Part shown: positions 34,739 through 43,510 of the stretch, one piece after another | How positions within the stretch are numbered: the stretch's first letter is position 1 | Layout: every line of letters starts with the position of its first letter | The notes under the pieces: generated by a model | Databases searched by the model: none | Seen by the model: only the letters and a program-made list of their open reading frames with translations | Told to the model about the DNA's origin: nothing | From: Actinomadura craniellae | GTDB lineage: Bacteria; Actinomycetota; Actinomycetes; Streptosporangiales; Streptosporangiaceae | Length of the DNA stretch: 64,000 nt | Assembly (NCBI RefSeq): GCF_003289645.1 | Contig: NZ_QLYX01000016.1 | Location: 62,001-126,000, forward strand | Direction: 5' to 3' | Made by a program: the position numbers and the translations under genes

Positions 34739-34782
34739 TTTGCTTGACGAAGAAAGCATGAGTATGTTGCTTGACGAAGCAA
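34739..34782. promoter_or_regulatory. Twin MarR-type operators between marR-like and reductase genes
   Basis: TTGCTTGACGAAGCAA (34767-34782) has perfect 6-bp arms with a 4-bp centre. A second, partly degenerate copy TTTGCTTGACGAAGAAA (34739-34755) lies 28 bp upstream. The spacing and position fit binding by the divergently encoded MarR protein. Confidence 0.65.
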
Positions 34783-34807
34783 TCAACTCACAGAGAGAAG
34801 TCACCAT

Positions 34808-35371
34808 ATGACCAGGATCGGGATCATCCTCGGCAGCACCCGCCCCGGCCGCAACGGCGAGGGCGTCGCCCGCTGGGTGCACGAGATCGCGTCGCGGCGC
34901 ACCGACGCCGAGTTCGAGCTCGTCGACCTGCTCGACTACAAGCTCCCGCACCTGGACGAGGCATACCCGCCGTCGATGGGCCAGTACAGCCAGCCGCACA
35001 CGCTGAACTGGGCGAGCAAGATCGCCTCGTTCGACGGCTTCGTGATGGTGACGCCCGAGTACAACCACTCCACGTCCGGCGCGCTGAAGAACGCCATCGA
35101 CTTCCTCTTCGCCGAGTGGAACAACAAGGCCGTCGGCTTTGTCAGCTACGGGACGGTCGGCGGCGCCCGCGCCGTGGAGCACCTGCGCCTGATCGCCGGT
35201 GAGCTCATGATGGCGGACGTGCGGAACCAGGTGGCGCTGTCCCTCCACACCGACTTCGAGAACTTCAGCGTGTTCAAGCCCGGCGTCCACCAGCTCGACG
35301 CGCTCACCGCCACGCTGGACCAGGTCGTGGCGTGGAGCACCGCGCTCGCCCCGCTGCGCACCGCCGCCTGA
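34808..35371 (+). CDS. NAD(P)H-dependent FMN reductase (flavodoxin-like)
   Basis: The 187 residues are a flavodoxin-like fold: RIGIILGSTRPGRNGEGVAR (FMN phosphate loop), LVDLLDYKLPHLDEAYPPS, FVMVTPEYNHSTSGALKNAI (isoalloxazine loop), and AVGFVSYGTVGGARAVEHL. A quinone or azo reductase role is usual for this family. Regulation by the divergent MarR protein is suggested by the operators. CAGAGAGAAG precedes the ATG. Confidence 0.93.
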   Translation: MTRIGIILGSTRPGRNGEGVARWVHEIASRRTDAEFELVDLLDYKLPHLDEAYPPSMGQYSQPHTLNWASKIASFDGFVMVTPEYNHSTSGALKNAIDFLFAEWNNKAVGFVSYGTVGGARAVEHLRLIAGELMMADVRNQVALSLHTDFENFSVFKPGVHQLDALTATLDQVVAWSTALAPLRTAA

Positions 35372-35415
35372 TCCGTACAATCCCCCTGATGGCGGGAGAT
35401 GACGGGGGTGCGGGC

Positions 35416-36198
35416 ATGGACTGGCGGACCGACTTCGACGAGGTCACCGCGGCGACCGGACGGCTCGTCACGACACTGCGGGGGCTGGCGGACGCCGACA
35501 TGCGGGCACCGTCCGCGCTGCCGGGGTGGAGCCGGGGGCACCTGGCCACGCACATCGCCCGCAACGCGGACTCGCTGTGGAACCTGCTGGAGTGGGCCCG
35601 CACGGGGACGGAGATCGCCCAGTACCCGAGCCCGGCCGCCCGGAACGCCGACATCGAGTCCGGCGCCGGGCGGCCGGCCGCGGCCCTGGCCGACGACGTC
35701 GAGGAGTCGGCGGCACGGCTGGCCGGGCAGGTGCGCGCGCTCCCCGAGGACGCCTGGCACGCCCCCGTCCAGGCGCTGGCGGGCTGGTCGCACCCCGCCT
35801 GGTTCACCGTGTACCGCCGGTGGCAGGAGGTCGAGGCCCACCACGTGGACCTGGCGGCGGGCCACCGGGTGGCCGACTGGTCCGGGCCGTACGTGCGGTG
35901 GGCGCTGGACGACACGCTCGCCGGCCTGACCGTCCTGCCCGGCGACAAGCTGGGCGAACTGGCGGGAGCGCGCGTCGCCGCCACCGACCTGGACCTCGCC
36001 GCCACGTTCGACCACGCCCCGGGCGGCCCCGAGGTCACCGGGCCCGCGCATCTGCTGCTCGGCTGGCTCAGCGGCCGCGCCGACGGCACCGACCTGGCCG
36101 TCCACCCGGACGGCTTGGCCGTACGCCCGGACGGGCCGCTCCCCGCGCCGCCGCCCTGGCCGCATCCGCCAGCCCCAGGCCGCCTCACCCTGGGGTGA
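35416..36198 (+). CDS. Maleylpyruvate isomerase family mycothiol-dependent enzyme
   Basis: A DinB-like four-helix metal enzyme of 260 residues. The metal-binding N-terminal domain has WSRGHLATHIARNADSLWNL and EVEAHHVDLAAGHRVADW, giving the expected His ligands. The C-terminal part (about 180-245) is the MDMPI-type alpha/beta domain ending LLLGWLSGRADGTDL. I choose ATG 35416, because codons upstream are not conserved. Mycothiol is the usual cofactor in actinobacteria. The exact reaction is not clear. Confidence 0.85.
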   Translation: MDWRTDFDEVTAATGRLVTTLRGLADADMRAPSALPGWSRGHLATHIARNADSLWNLLEWARTGTEIAQYPSPAARNADIESGAGRPAAALADDVEESAARLAGQVRALPEDAWHAPVQALAGWSHPAWFTVYRRWQEVEAHHVDLAAGHRVADWSGPYVRWALDDTLAGLTVLPGDKLGELAGARVAATDLDLAATFDHAPGGPEVTGPAHLLLGWLSGRADGTDLAVHPDGLAVRPDGPLPAPPPWPHPPAPGRLTLG

Positions 36199-36302
36199 CC
36201 CACCGGTCACGGCAGCACGCGATCGAACGCGGCCGCCGGGTGACCGCTCCGGGCCGGGACGGTCACCGAGAGGTGAGGTTCGGTCGCGGCCATCGAGGCG
36301 CG

Positions 36303-36404
36303 GCCGGAAACACTCGGCCGCGGGCCTCGATGCACAGCCGGGGACACTCGAGCGCGGCCCTCGGGGCGTAGCCGGGAACGCCCGGCCGCGGCCCGCGCCC
36401 TGAC
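36303..36404. repeat. Three tandem 34-bp imperfect repeats
   Basis: Units begin at 36303, 36337 and 36371 and share (A/G)GCCGGgaaCaCtCGgcCGCGGcCCtCG. A weaker fourth may precede them. They fill the 307-bp convergent gap between the isomerase and channel genes. No gene is apparent there. Confidence 0.65.
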
Positions 36405-36505
36405 CACGCCGGGCCGCTCCCCCACGGGAGCCCCGTCCCCGGTGGACGACGTCGCGGGCCTTCAGCCGACGGACGGAACCGGCTGGTCAGACGCATTGGC
36501 CGGGA

Positions 36506-37255
36506 TCAGTCGCCGGGTGAAGGCCTCCGTTCGAGGGCGTCCAGGCGGGCGTTCAGGAACCTGATCTCGGTGAGGATCTCGGCGAGGGCCGCCTGGGTGC
36601 GCTCCTCGGCCTGCTCGACGCCGCGCAGCCGCTCGACGAACCAGGAGGCCAGCGAGCCGGTGACGACACCGAGCAGGGCGATCCCGGCGACCATCAGCAG
36701 TGCGGCGGCCAGCCGGCCCTCCCCGGTGGTCGGCGCGTGGTCGCCGTAGCCGACGGTGGTGATGGTGGTCAGCGCCCACCACAGGGCGTCGCCCATGTTC
36801 TGGATGTTGGCCTCGGGGTTGCGGCGCTCGGCGTCCAGCACGGCGAGGCTGGCGATCAGGACGACGAAGGCCACCGCCCCGACCGTGTAGGTGACCACCC
36901 GGCCGCGGAAGGTGAACTGGGCCCGGCGGTGCAGCACCTGGAGCACGAACACCAGCCGTAGCAGCCGCAGCGGCCGCAGGAACGGCAGGACGAGCAGCGC
37001 CAGGTCGAGCAGGTGGGTCCGGACGAACCGCCACCGCTCACCGGCCAGGGCCAGCCGCACCAGGTAGTCGGCCCCGAACACGGCCCACACCCCGACGATC
37101 ACCAGCTCGGCCGTGCGGTCGGTGGCCGGGGAAAGGTCCGGCCACACGATCGGCACCGCGTAGGCGGCGAGGAAAACCGTCGCGGCGACCAGCAGCGGTA
37201 TCTCCGCCCGCCGCTCCCAGGCAAGCCGACGATCTTCCCTACCCGGTCCGGACAT
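36506..37255 (-). CDS. Voltage-gated-type potassium channel
   Basis: The 249-residue protein has a voltage-sensor-like domain with helices at about 18-36, 46-66 and 78-90, the last containing the S4-like LRPLRLLRLVFVLQVLHRR, then the pore: ALWWALTTITTVGYGDHAPT. The filter TTVGYGD is that of K+ channels. A helical C-terminus (VEQAEERTQAALAEILTEIR) may form a coiled coil. The ATG at 37255 follows GGGGGAGAGG. A longer frame begins 27 bp upstream. Confidence 0.92.
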   Translation of the reverse strand: MSGPGREDRRLAWERRAEIPLLVAATVFLAAYAVPIVWPDLSPATDRTAELVIVGVWAVFGADYLVRLALAGERWRFVRTHLLDLALLVLPFLRPLRLLRLVFVLQVLHRRAQFTFRGRVVTYTVGAVAFVVLIASLAVLDAERRNPEANIQNMGDALWWALTTITTVGYGDHAPTTGEGRLAAALLMVAGIALLGVVTGSLASWFVERLRGVEQAEERTQAALAEILTEIRFLNARLDALERRPSPGD

Positions 37256-37563
37256 AACAGACCTCTCCCCCAGGCAAATCACTCGAAGGGGACGGTATCG
37301 AACCGCTCCGGCGGCACTTCCCCGTCCAGTCGCCCGGCCGGGAGCCGGAGGAGCCGGGAAGCATGGCCTGCCGCCGGGGCGACGCCGCTGTGACCCGTGC
37401 GGACATTACGTGAGCTGCCCGACATCTCGCAGCAATCCGCGGCGGATCGCGGTAACCGGCGTTTGTTCCGGATGAAACCATCGGGAAACCGCCGATGAAT
37501 GGACTGTGGATATCAGGTTCAGGGCTCTCACCAGGAGGTCCGGGTGCCCCAGAGGCGGCTTCG
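37256..37563. other. Divergent promoter region before the nitrilase-type operon
   Basis: No gene is supported. The part around 37440-37490 is comparatively AT-rich (GCGTTTGTTCCGGATGAAACC) and is the likely promoter zone for the operon starting at 37564. A GC hairpin-like stretch lies near 37320-37350. Confidence 0.4.
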
Positions 37564-38853
37564 GTGATCCCCGCGGGGGCCCGCCACGACGTGGTCGTGA
37601 TCGGCGGCGGGCAGGCGGGCCTGGCGATGAGCCACTGCCTGCGGCGCGACGGCCTCGATCACGTGGTGCTGGAGCGCGACCTGATCGCCGCCGAGTGGCG
37701 CGAGCGCCGCTGGGACACGTTCTGCCTGGTCACCCCCAACTGGCAGTGCCGGCTTCCGGGCTTCCCCTACCAGGGCGAGGACCCTGACGGCTTCATGGGA
37801 CGCGACGAGATCGTCCGCTACCTGGAGGGGTACGCGGCCTCGTTCGACCCCCCGGTCCTGGAGGGCGTCACCGTCACCGAGGTGCGCGCCGACGGTGACC
37901 GGTTCCTGGTCCGGACCGACCGCGGCACGCTGACCGCGAACCGGGTGGTGGTGGCCGCCGGCCCGTACCAGCGGCCGGTGATCCCCCGGGCGGCCGAGCG
38001 GCTGCCGGCCCGGATCCGGCAGTTGCACTCCGCGGAGTACCGCAACCCGGGCGCCCTGCCGCCCGGCGACGTGCTGGTCGTGGGCACCGGCCAGTCGGGC
38101 TGCCAGATCGCCGAGGACCTGCACCTGGCCGGCCGCGCCGTGCACCTGTGCGTGGGGAGCGCCCCGCGGGTGGCCCGCCGCTACCGCGGTCGGGACGTCG
38201 TCGCCTGGCTCGACCTGATGGGCTACTACGACCGCGGCATCGACGAGTTCGACGACCACGACGCGGTGCGGGCCCGCGCCAACCACTACGTCACCGGCCG
38301 GGACGGCGGGCGCGACATCGACCTGCGCGCCCTGGCCCGTACCGGTATGCGGCTGTACGGGCGGCTCGCCGGGATCGAACCGGACGGTCTGAGGTGCGGC
38401 GACGGCCTGGCCGCCGACCTCGACCACGCCGACCGGGTGAGCGAGAGCATCAAGGACGCCATCGACGCGTTCATCGCCGACACGGGGCGGCAGGCCCCCG
38501 CGGAGGACCGCTACGTCCCGGTCTGGCACCCCCCGGCGGAACCGGGGTCCCCACCCCTGGACAGGATCTCCGCGGTGGTCTGGTGCACCGGGTTCCGCCG
38601 CGACCACTCCTGGCTGCGCGTGCCGGTCTTCGACGGCACCGGCTACCCCGTCCACCACCGCGGGGTGACCTCTTTCCCGGGGCTGTACTTCCTGGGCCTG
38701 CCCTGGCAGCACACCTGGGGTTCGGGCCGGTTCTCCGGGGTGGGGCGGGACGCCGAGCACCTGGCCGCGCTGCTGCGCGGCGCCGCCCCGGAGGAGCCGC
38801 GCTACCGGATCCACGCCGACTACCGCGTCCATCCCGAACTGCTGGGGACGTGA
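37564..38853 (+). CDS. MSMEG_0569-type flavin-dependent oxidoreductase
   Basis: A flavoprotein monooxygenase-like enzyme of 429 residues with two dinucleotide folds: [20 protein letters not shown] near the N-terminus (FAD) and [20 protein letters not shown] at about 172-192 (NADPH). [19 protein letters not shown] and [20 protein letters not shown] fit the family found in Nit1-type clusters. I favour GTG 37564, with AGAGGCGG 5 bp before it. The ATG at 37495 adds 23 residues with no conservation. It leads the operon and its stop is 1 bp before the next ATG. Confidence 0.9.
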   Translation: MIPAGARHDVVVIGGGQAGLAMSHCLRRDGLDHVVLERDLIAAEWRERRWDTFCLVTPNWQCRLPGFPYQGEDPDGFMGRDEIVRYLEGYAASFDPPVLEGVTVTEVRADGDRFLVRTDRGTLTANRVVVAAGPYQRPVIPRAAERLPARIRQLHSAEYRNPGALPPGDVLVVGTGQSGCQIAEDLHLAGRAVHLCVGSAPRVARRYRGRDVVAWLDLMGYYDRGIDEFDDHDAVRARANHYVTGRDGGRDIDLRALARTGMRLYGRLAGIEPDGLRCGDGLAADLDHADRVSESIKDAIDAFIADTGRQAPAEDRYVPVWHPPAEPGSPPLDRISAVVWCTGFRRDHSWLRVPVFDGTGYPVHHRGVTSFPGLYFLGLPWQHTWGSGRFSGVGRDAEHLAALLRGAAPEEPRYRIHADYRVHPELLGT

Positions 38854-38854
38854 C

Positions 38855-39670
38855 ATGCACTTCGACGCGCACCGGCACCTGGGCCGGCTCCCCGCCCACC
38901 CGTTCTACGGCGGCCCGCCGGTCCACCCCGACACGACCGCCCGCGGCACCGTCGCCGAACTGCTGAAGGACCTGGACGAGCAGGGCGTCGAGCGCGCCCT
39001 GGTGCTGCCCAACTACGGCGTCCCCGACCCGGCGGTCGCCTTCGGCTTCAACGACCTGGTCGTGGAGGCCGCCGGCGCCGACGACCGGGTCCGCGCGGGG
39101 CTGTGGGTCTCGCCCCGGCCGGAGGACGCCGCCCGCACCGAGCACGCGCTGGGCCTGGTCGCGGAGCGGGGCGTGCGCGCGCTCAAGCTCAGCTTCCTGC
39201 TCGGCGGGCGCCCCGACGACGCGGGCTGCCGGCCCGCCCTCGACCGGATCTTCGCCGCCGCCCGCGCGCACGACCTGACCGTGCACGTCCACACCTCCCC
39301 CGGCGCCGCCTCCGACATCGACCGGGTCGGTGACCTGGTCGAGCGGTACGGCGACGGGACGCGGATCCACCTGGTGCACTTCGGCGGCGGGATGAGCGGC
39401 CACATCAAGCTGGCCGGCGGCCGGTTCTTCGACTGGATCGCCGCCGGCAAGCGCGTCTACACCGACCTGTCCTGGGCGATCGGGTTCGCCCCGCGCTGGC
39501 TGGCCACCGAGATCGAACGGCGCGGGCTGGGCCACGACCGGGTGCTGTTCGCCAGCGACGAGCCCTGGGGCGACCACGCCGGGGAGCACGCGCGGTTGCG
39601 CGCGGCCGTCGGCGACCCCGAACTGGCCGGCCGCGTCTTCCGCGGCAACTTCGAAGAACTGTACGACTGA
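38855..39670 (+). CDS. Amidohydrolase (TIM-barrel, metal-dependent)
   Basis: The 271-residue protein shows the amidohydrolase-2 pattern: an N-terminal MHFDAHRHLGRLP (metal ligand pair), HVHTSPG, IHLVHFGG, and the catalytic Asp in VLFASDEPWGDHAGEHARLR. The barrel length is normal. It sits tightly after the flavoprotein in the nitrilase-type operon. Cleavage or decarboxylation of a pathway intermediate is inferred. The substrate is not evident. Confidence 0.87.
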   Translation: MHFDAHRHLGRLPAHPFYGGPPVHPDTTARGTVAELLKDLDEQGVERALVLPNYGVPDPAVAFGFNDLVVEAAGADDRVRAGLWVSPRPEDAARTEHALGLVAERGVRALKLSFLLGGRPDDAGCRPALDRIFAAARAHDLTVHVHTSPGAASDIDRVGDLVERYGDGTRIHLVHFGGGMSGHIKLAGGRFFDWIAAGKRVYTDLSWAIGFAPRWLATEIERRGLGHDRVLFASDEPWGDHAGEHARLRAAVGDPELAGRVFRGNFEELYD

Positions 39671-39689
39671 ACGATCAAGGAGCGCAGAG

Positions 39690-40202
39690 ATGACCGAGCT
39701 CACCGACCTGGAGAAGCAGAGCCTCACCGAGGTACCGCACCCCTCGCTGCCGGAGGGGTCCAGCATCTACGGCGGCACCAAGGTCTTCCCCGACTACCAG
39801 GCCGAGGACGGCGAGACGTACTTCACGCTGGTGCACGGCATCGCGCACGAGTCGTCCGTCAGCTTCGTGGCGATCCTCCAGGCCACCCGGGCGCTGCGGA
39901 AGGGATTCGAGTCGGCGATCTACTTCTACGGGCCCGGCTCGCTCAACTGCCTGGCCACCCGGGGCTTCCCCACCACCGGGAACTCCGCCTTCCCCGGCGA
40001 GCACAACATCAACAACTCGCTGGCCACGTTCATCTCCGAGGGCGGCAAGGTCTACTGCTGCCGGTTCGGCCTCTCGCTGCACGGCGCGCGCGAGGAGGAC
40101 CTGATCGAGGGCGTCATCCCCACGCACCCGCTGGACGTGCAGGACGCGCTGATCCACTACGCCCGCAAGGGCGCCATCATCAACTCCACCTACATGTTCT
40201 GA
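39690..40202 (+). CDS. MSMEG_0572/Sll0783-type protein
   Basis: The 170-residue product has the conserved run LVHGIAHESSVSFVAILQAT, YGPGSLNCLATRGFPTTGN and GKVYCCRFGLSLHGAREEDL of the small protein that marks Nit1-type clusters (linked with nitrogen starvation in cyanobacteria). AAGGAGCGCAGAG precedes the ATG. It is soluble. Its biochemical role is not known. The fold resembles DsrE-like proteins, but this is only an impression. Confidence 0.9.
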   Translation: MTELTDLEKQSLTEVPHPSLPEGSSIYGGTKVFPDYQAEDGETYFTLVHGIAHESSVSFVAILQATRALRKGFESAIYFYGPGSLNCLATRGFPTTGNSAFPGEHNINNSLATFISEGGKVYCCRFGLSLHGAREEDLIEGVIPTHPLDVQDALIHYARKGAIINSTYMF

Positions 40203-40212
40203 GGGGGTCCCC

Positions 40213-41283
40213 GTGAGCGCTGGCACCGACGGGCGGCTCGACATCAGGGCGGAGGTCGCCGTCCGGGGCATCAGATCGACCGTCCCGGTCCACCGGCACG
40301 GCGGGGCGGGCCCCAGCGACGACGGCCACCTCGTGCTCGACGGTGCCGGCGCCGCGCTCCCGGTCGACCCCGGCAGCCCCTTCGAGGTGCGCGACGGCCG
40401 GCTGTGGCGCGGCGGGGCCGACACCGGGCTCGCCGTGCAGCCGGTGCGGCGGCCCCGTTTCTACGACCTGGCCACCGCCGACGGCGTCCCCTACGAGAAG
40501 ATCGCCCGGCTGCACGGGGCGGACGTGCTGGCCACCACCGTGGTGCAGACCTGCGTCCGGTACGCCGAGCCCGACCGCTGCCGGTTCTGCACCGTCGAGG
40601 AGTCGCTGCGCGCGGGTTCCACCGTGGCGGCCAAGACGCCCGACCAGCTCGCCGAGGTGGCCGCGGCGGCGGTCCGGCTGGACAGGGTGCGGCAGATGGT
40701 GCTGACCACCGGCACCACCCACGGCCCCGACCGGGGCGCCCGGGTGCTGGCCCGGTCGGTGCGGGCCGTGCTGGCGGCCGTGCCCGGGCTGCCCGTCCAG
40801 GTGCAGTGCGAGCCCCCGGCCGACCTCGGCTGGATCAGCGAGTTGCGCCGGGCGGGCGCCACCGCGATCGGCATCCACGTCGAGACCCTGGACGAGGAAT
40901 TGCGCCGGCGGTGGACCCCCGGCAAGGCGACCGTACCGCTGGAACGCTACGCGGAGGCGTGGGACGAGGCCGTCCGCGTGTTCGGCCGTAACCGCGTCTC
41001 CACCTACCTGCTGATCGGGCTCGGCGAGGACCCTGACGAGCTGGTCGCGGGCGCGGGCCGGCTGATCGAACGGGGCGTGTACCCGTTCGTGGTCCCGTTC
41101 CGGCCGCTGGTGGGTTCGCTGGCCCGCCGCGACGGGGTGCCCGGCCCCGCCCCGGCGCTGGTCCGCGAGGTGACCGGGCGGGTGGCCGCGCTGCTGGCCC
41201 GGGCGGGCATGACCGGTGCCGCGCAGGGCGCGGGCTGTGCGGCCTGTGGCGCGTGCAGCGCGCTCCGGGCCGCGGGAGGATGA
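40213..41283 (+). CDS. MSMEG_0568-type radical SAM enzyme
   Basis: A 356-residue radical SAM protein. The cluster cysteines are C114, C123 and C126 (QTCVRYAEPDRCRFCTVEES), a C-x8-C-x2-C spacing instead of the common C-x3-C-x2-C. A TIM-barrel core follows (LTTGTTHGPDRGARVLARSV, IGIHVETLDEELRRRWTPGK, TYLLIGLGEDPDELVAGAGR). The C-terminus carries C342-x2-C345-x2-C348 and may hold a second cluster. It starts at GTG 40213 with GAGGGGG upstream. It is central to Nit1-type clusters and its reaction is not deduced here. Confidence 0.93.
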   Translation: MSAGTDGRLDIRAEVAVRGIRSTVPVHRHGGAGPSDDGHLVLDGAGAALPVDPGSPFEVRDGRLWRGGADTGLAVQPVRRPRFYDLATADGVPYEKIARLHGADVLATTVVQTCVRYAEPDRCRFCTVEESLRAGSTVAAKTPDQLAEVAAAAVRLDRVRQMVLTTGTTHGPDRGARVLARSVRAVLAAVPGLPVQVQCEPPADLGWISELRRAGATAIGIHVETLDEELRRRWTPGKATVPLERYAEAWDEAVRVFGRNRVSTYLLIGLGEDPDELVAGAGRLIERGVYPFVVPFRPLVGSLARRDGVPGPAPALVREVTGRVAALLARAGMTGAAQGAGCAACGACSALRAAGG

Positions 41284-41288
41284 TCAAG

Positions 41289-42671
41289 ATGGAGGACACC
41301 CTCGCCCTGCTGGGCGACCGCAACACGTTGCGCCGCCGGCCCGCGCTGCGGGTCGAGGCGGCCGAGCGCCCCGCCGACCTGGCGGCCTACCACGCCCTGC
41401 GCACCCGGGTGTTCGTCGAGGAGCAGCGGCTCTTCGAGCGCTCCGACCGGGACGAGCGCGACCGCGACCCCCGCACGGTCGTCCTGCTCGCCCGGGACCG
41501 CGGCGGCACCGTGGTGGGCGGCGTCCGGCTCGGCCCGGTCGGCGAGGGCCCGGACCTGGGCTGGTGGGCGGGCGGGCGGCTGGTCGTCCATCCGGCCGCG
41601 CGGGGCGCCCAGGGCGTCGCGCCGGCCCTGATCCGGGCGGCCTGCGCCCGGGCCGAGCAGGCGGGCGCGCTGCGCTTCGAGGCGACCGTCCAGCTGCGGT
41701 ACGAGCGGCTGTTCGCCCGGCTGGGCTGGCGCCGGGTCCGGCCCGTGCCGGTCGCCGGCCGGCCGCACCTGCTGATGCGCTGGCCGATCGGCCGGATCGC
41801 CGCCCAGGCCGCCGCCACCAAGAGCGGGCTGGGCCCGCTGCTGCGGGGGCTGGCGCCCGGCGGGGCGGGGTTCGTCGGCGACGACGGCGCCCCGGTGCCC
41901 GACAGCGACCTCGTCGCCGCCTGCGACGCGATCCTCCCGTCGATGGTGGAGCGCGATCCCGAGTGGGCGGGCTGGTGCTCGGTCCTGGTCAACGTCAACG
42001 ACCTGGCCGCAATGGGCGCCGAGCCGGTCGGGCTGCTGGACGCGCTGGGCGCCCGGGACCGCTCGTTCGCCGGCCGGGTGCTCGCCGGGCTGCGCCGGGC
42101 GAGCGAGGCGTACGGGGTGCCGGTCCTCGGCGGTCACACCCAGCTCGGCGTGCCGGCGTCGCTGGCGGTGACCGCGCTGGGGCGCACCGCCGACCCGATC
42201 CCGGGCGGCGGCGGCCGGCCCGGTAACCGGGTGCGGGTGACCGCCGACCTGGCGGGCGGCTGGCGGCGCGGGTACGCCGGCCGGCAGTGGGACTCCACCA
42301 CCGGGCGGAGCGCCCCCGAGCTGCGCGGGATGCTGGGTTCGGTCGCGCGGGCCCGGCCCGCCGCGGCCAAGGACGTGTCCATGGCCGGGATCGCCGGCAC
42401 CCTCGGGATGCTGGCCGAGGCGAGCGGCTGCGCGGCCGTCCTCGACGTGGACCGGGTGCCCCGGCCCGCCGCGGCCAGCATGGGCGACTGGCTGACCTGC
42501 TTCCCCGGCTTCGCCATGATCACGGCGGGCGGGCCGCGGCTCCCGGGCGGCCCCGCGGTGGGGGCCGAGTGCGGCGAGCTGACCGCCGGCTCGGGCGTGC
42601 TGCTGCGCTGGCCGGACGGCGAGCTGACCGAGGCCGTCGCCGGCGGCGTGACCGGGCTGGGGACGGCATGA
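41289..42671 (+). CDS. MSMEG_0567-type fusion: GNAT acetyltransferase plus AIR synthase-like domain
   Basis: The 460 residues hold an N-terminal GNAT domain (about 10-165: YHALRTRVFVEEQRLFERSD, WWAGGRLVVHPAARGAQGVA) and a C-terminal AIR synthase-like domain (about 185-455: VGDDGAPVPDSDLVAACDAI, LVNVNDLAAMGAEPVGLLDA, GGHTQLGVPASLAVTALGR). In cyanobacteria these are two genes (sll0786 and sll0787). ATG 41289 is 9 bp from GGGAGG. ATG 41280, which overlaps the radical SAM stop, is too close to that site to be used. The stop overlaps the next gene by 4 bp. Confidence 0.9.
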   Translation: MEDTLALLGDRNTLRRRPALRVEAAERPADLAAYHALRTRVFVEEQRLFERSDRDERDRDPRTVVLLARDRGGTVVGGVRLGPVGEGPDLGWWAGGRLVVHPAARGAQGVAPALIRAACARAEQAGALRFEATVQLRYERLFARLGWRRVRPVPVAGRPHLLMRWPIGRIAAQAAATKSGLGPLLRGLAPGGAGFVGDDGAPVPDSDLVAACDAILPSMVERDPEWAGWCSVLVNVNDLAAMGAEPVGLLDALGARDRSFAGRVLAGLRRASEAYGVPVLGGHTQLGVPASLAVTALGRTADPIPGGGGRPGNRVRVTADLAGGWRRGYAGRQWDSTTGRSAPELRGMLGSVARARPAAAKDVSMAGIAGTLGMLAEASGCAAVLDVDRVPRPAAASMGDWLTCFPGFAMITAGGPRLPGGPAVGAECGELTAGSGVLLRWPDGELTEAVAGGVTGLGTA

Positions 42672-43510
42672 GCGCGCTGCGGATGGCCGCGGTCGCCGCC
42701 CCGTTCGGCCGGGACCTGGAGGCGGACCTCGTCCGGATCGCGGAGCTGGTCGCCCGGGCCCGGCAGGTCGGCGTGCGGCTGCTCGCGCTGCCCGAGGCGT
42801 GCCTGGGCGGCTACCTGGCGAGCCTGGACGGCGGCTCCGCCGACGAGGGGCCGCCGCCGCTCGATCCGGCCGGGCCGGAGATCCGCCGGCTGGCGGCCCT
42901 GGCCGGGGAGATGGTGATCTGCGCGGGCTACTGCGAGGCGGCGGGCGCCGACCGCTACAACGCCGCCGTCTGCGTCAGCGGCGACGGCGTGCTCGGCCGG
43001 CACCGCAAGGTCCACCAGCCGCTCGGGGAGGACGCGTCGTTCGCCGCGGGTGACCGGTTCGCGGCGTTCGACACCCCGGTCGGCCGGCTCGGCATGATGA
43101 TCTGCTACGACAAGGCGTTCCCCGAGTCGGCCCGGGCCCTCGCCCTGGACGGCGCCGAGATCGCGGTCTGCGTCTCGGCGTGGCCGGCCAGCCGCACCCG
43201 GCCGGCCGCCGACCTGGCCGACGACCGGTGGACCCACCGGTTCGACCTGTTCGACCGGGCCCGGGCGCTGGAGAACCAGATCGTCTGGCTGTCGGCCAAC
43301 CAGTCGGGTTCCTTCGGCTCGCTGCGGTTCGTGGGCAGCGCCAAGGTCGTCGGGCCCGGCGGCGAGGTACTGGCCCGGACCGGCACCGACGGCGGCATGG
43401 CCGTCGCCGAGCTGGACGTGCCCGCCGCCCTGGCCACGGCCCGCCGGTCGATGGGGCACCTGCGCGACCGGCGGCCGGACGCCTACGGCAGGCCGGTGCC
43501 CGCCGGATGA
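42668..43510 (+). CDS. Nitrilase (Nit6803/MSMEG type), catalytic triad complete
   Basis: A 280-residue carbon-nitrogen hydrolase with all triad residues: E43 (LALPEACLGGYL), K114 (GRHRKVHQPLGE) and C146 (LGMMICYDKAFPESAR). Further conserved parts are FAAGDRFAAFDTPVG and SANQSGSFG. The enzyme would hydrolyse a nitrile or amide made by the pathway. ATG 42668 overlaps the previous stop by 4 bp, and its own stop overlaps the second nitrilase gene. Long stretches are identical at DNA level to that gene. Confidence 0.95.
   Translation: MSALRMAAVAAPFGRDLEADLVRIAELVARARQVGVRLLALPEACLGGYLASLDGGSADEGPPPLDPAGPEIRRLAALAGEMVICAGYCEAAGADRYNAAVCVSGDGVLGRHRKVHQPLGEDASFAAGDRFAAFDTPVGRLGMMICYDKAFPESARALALDGAEIAVCVSAWPASRTRPAADLADDRWTHRFDLFDRARALENQIVWLSANQSGSFGSLRFVGSAKVVGPGGEVLARTGTDGGMAVAELDVPAALATARRSMGHLRDRRPDAYGRPVPAG

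Noticed and set aside
36303-36404. A CRISPR array
   Set aside because: The three units follow each other without unique spacers, and no cas genes are near.
37495-37563. ATG 37495 as the flavoprotein start
   Set aside because: The 23 added residues are not like the family and the ribosome binding site is weak; GTG 37564 has AGAGGCGG.
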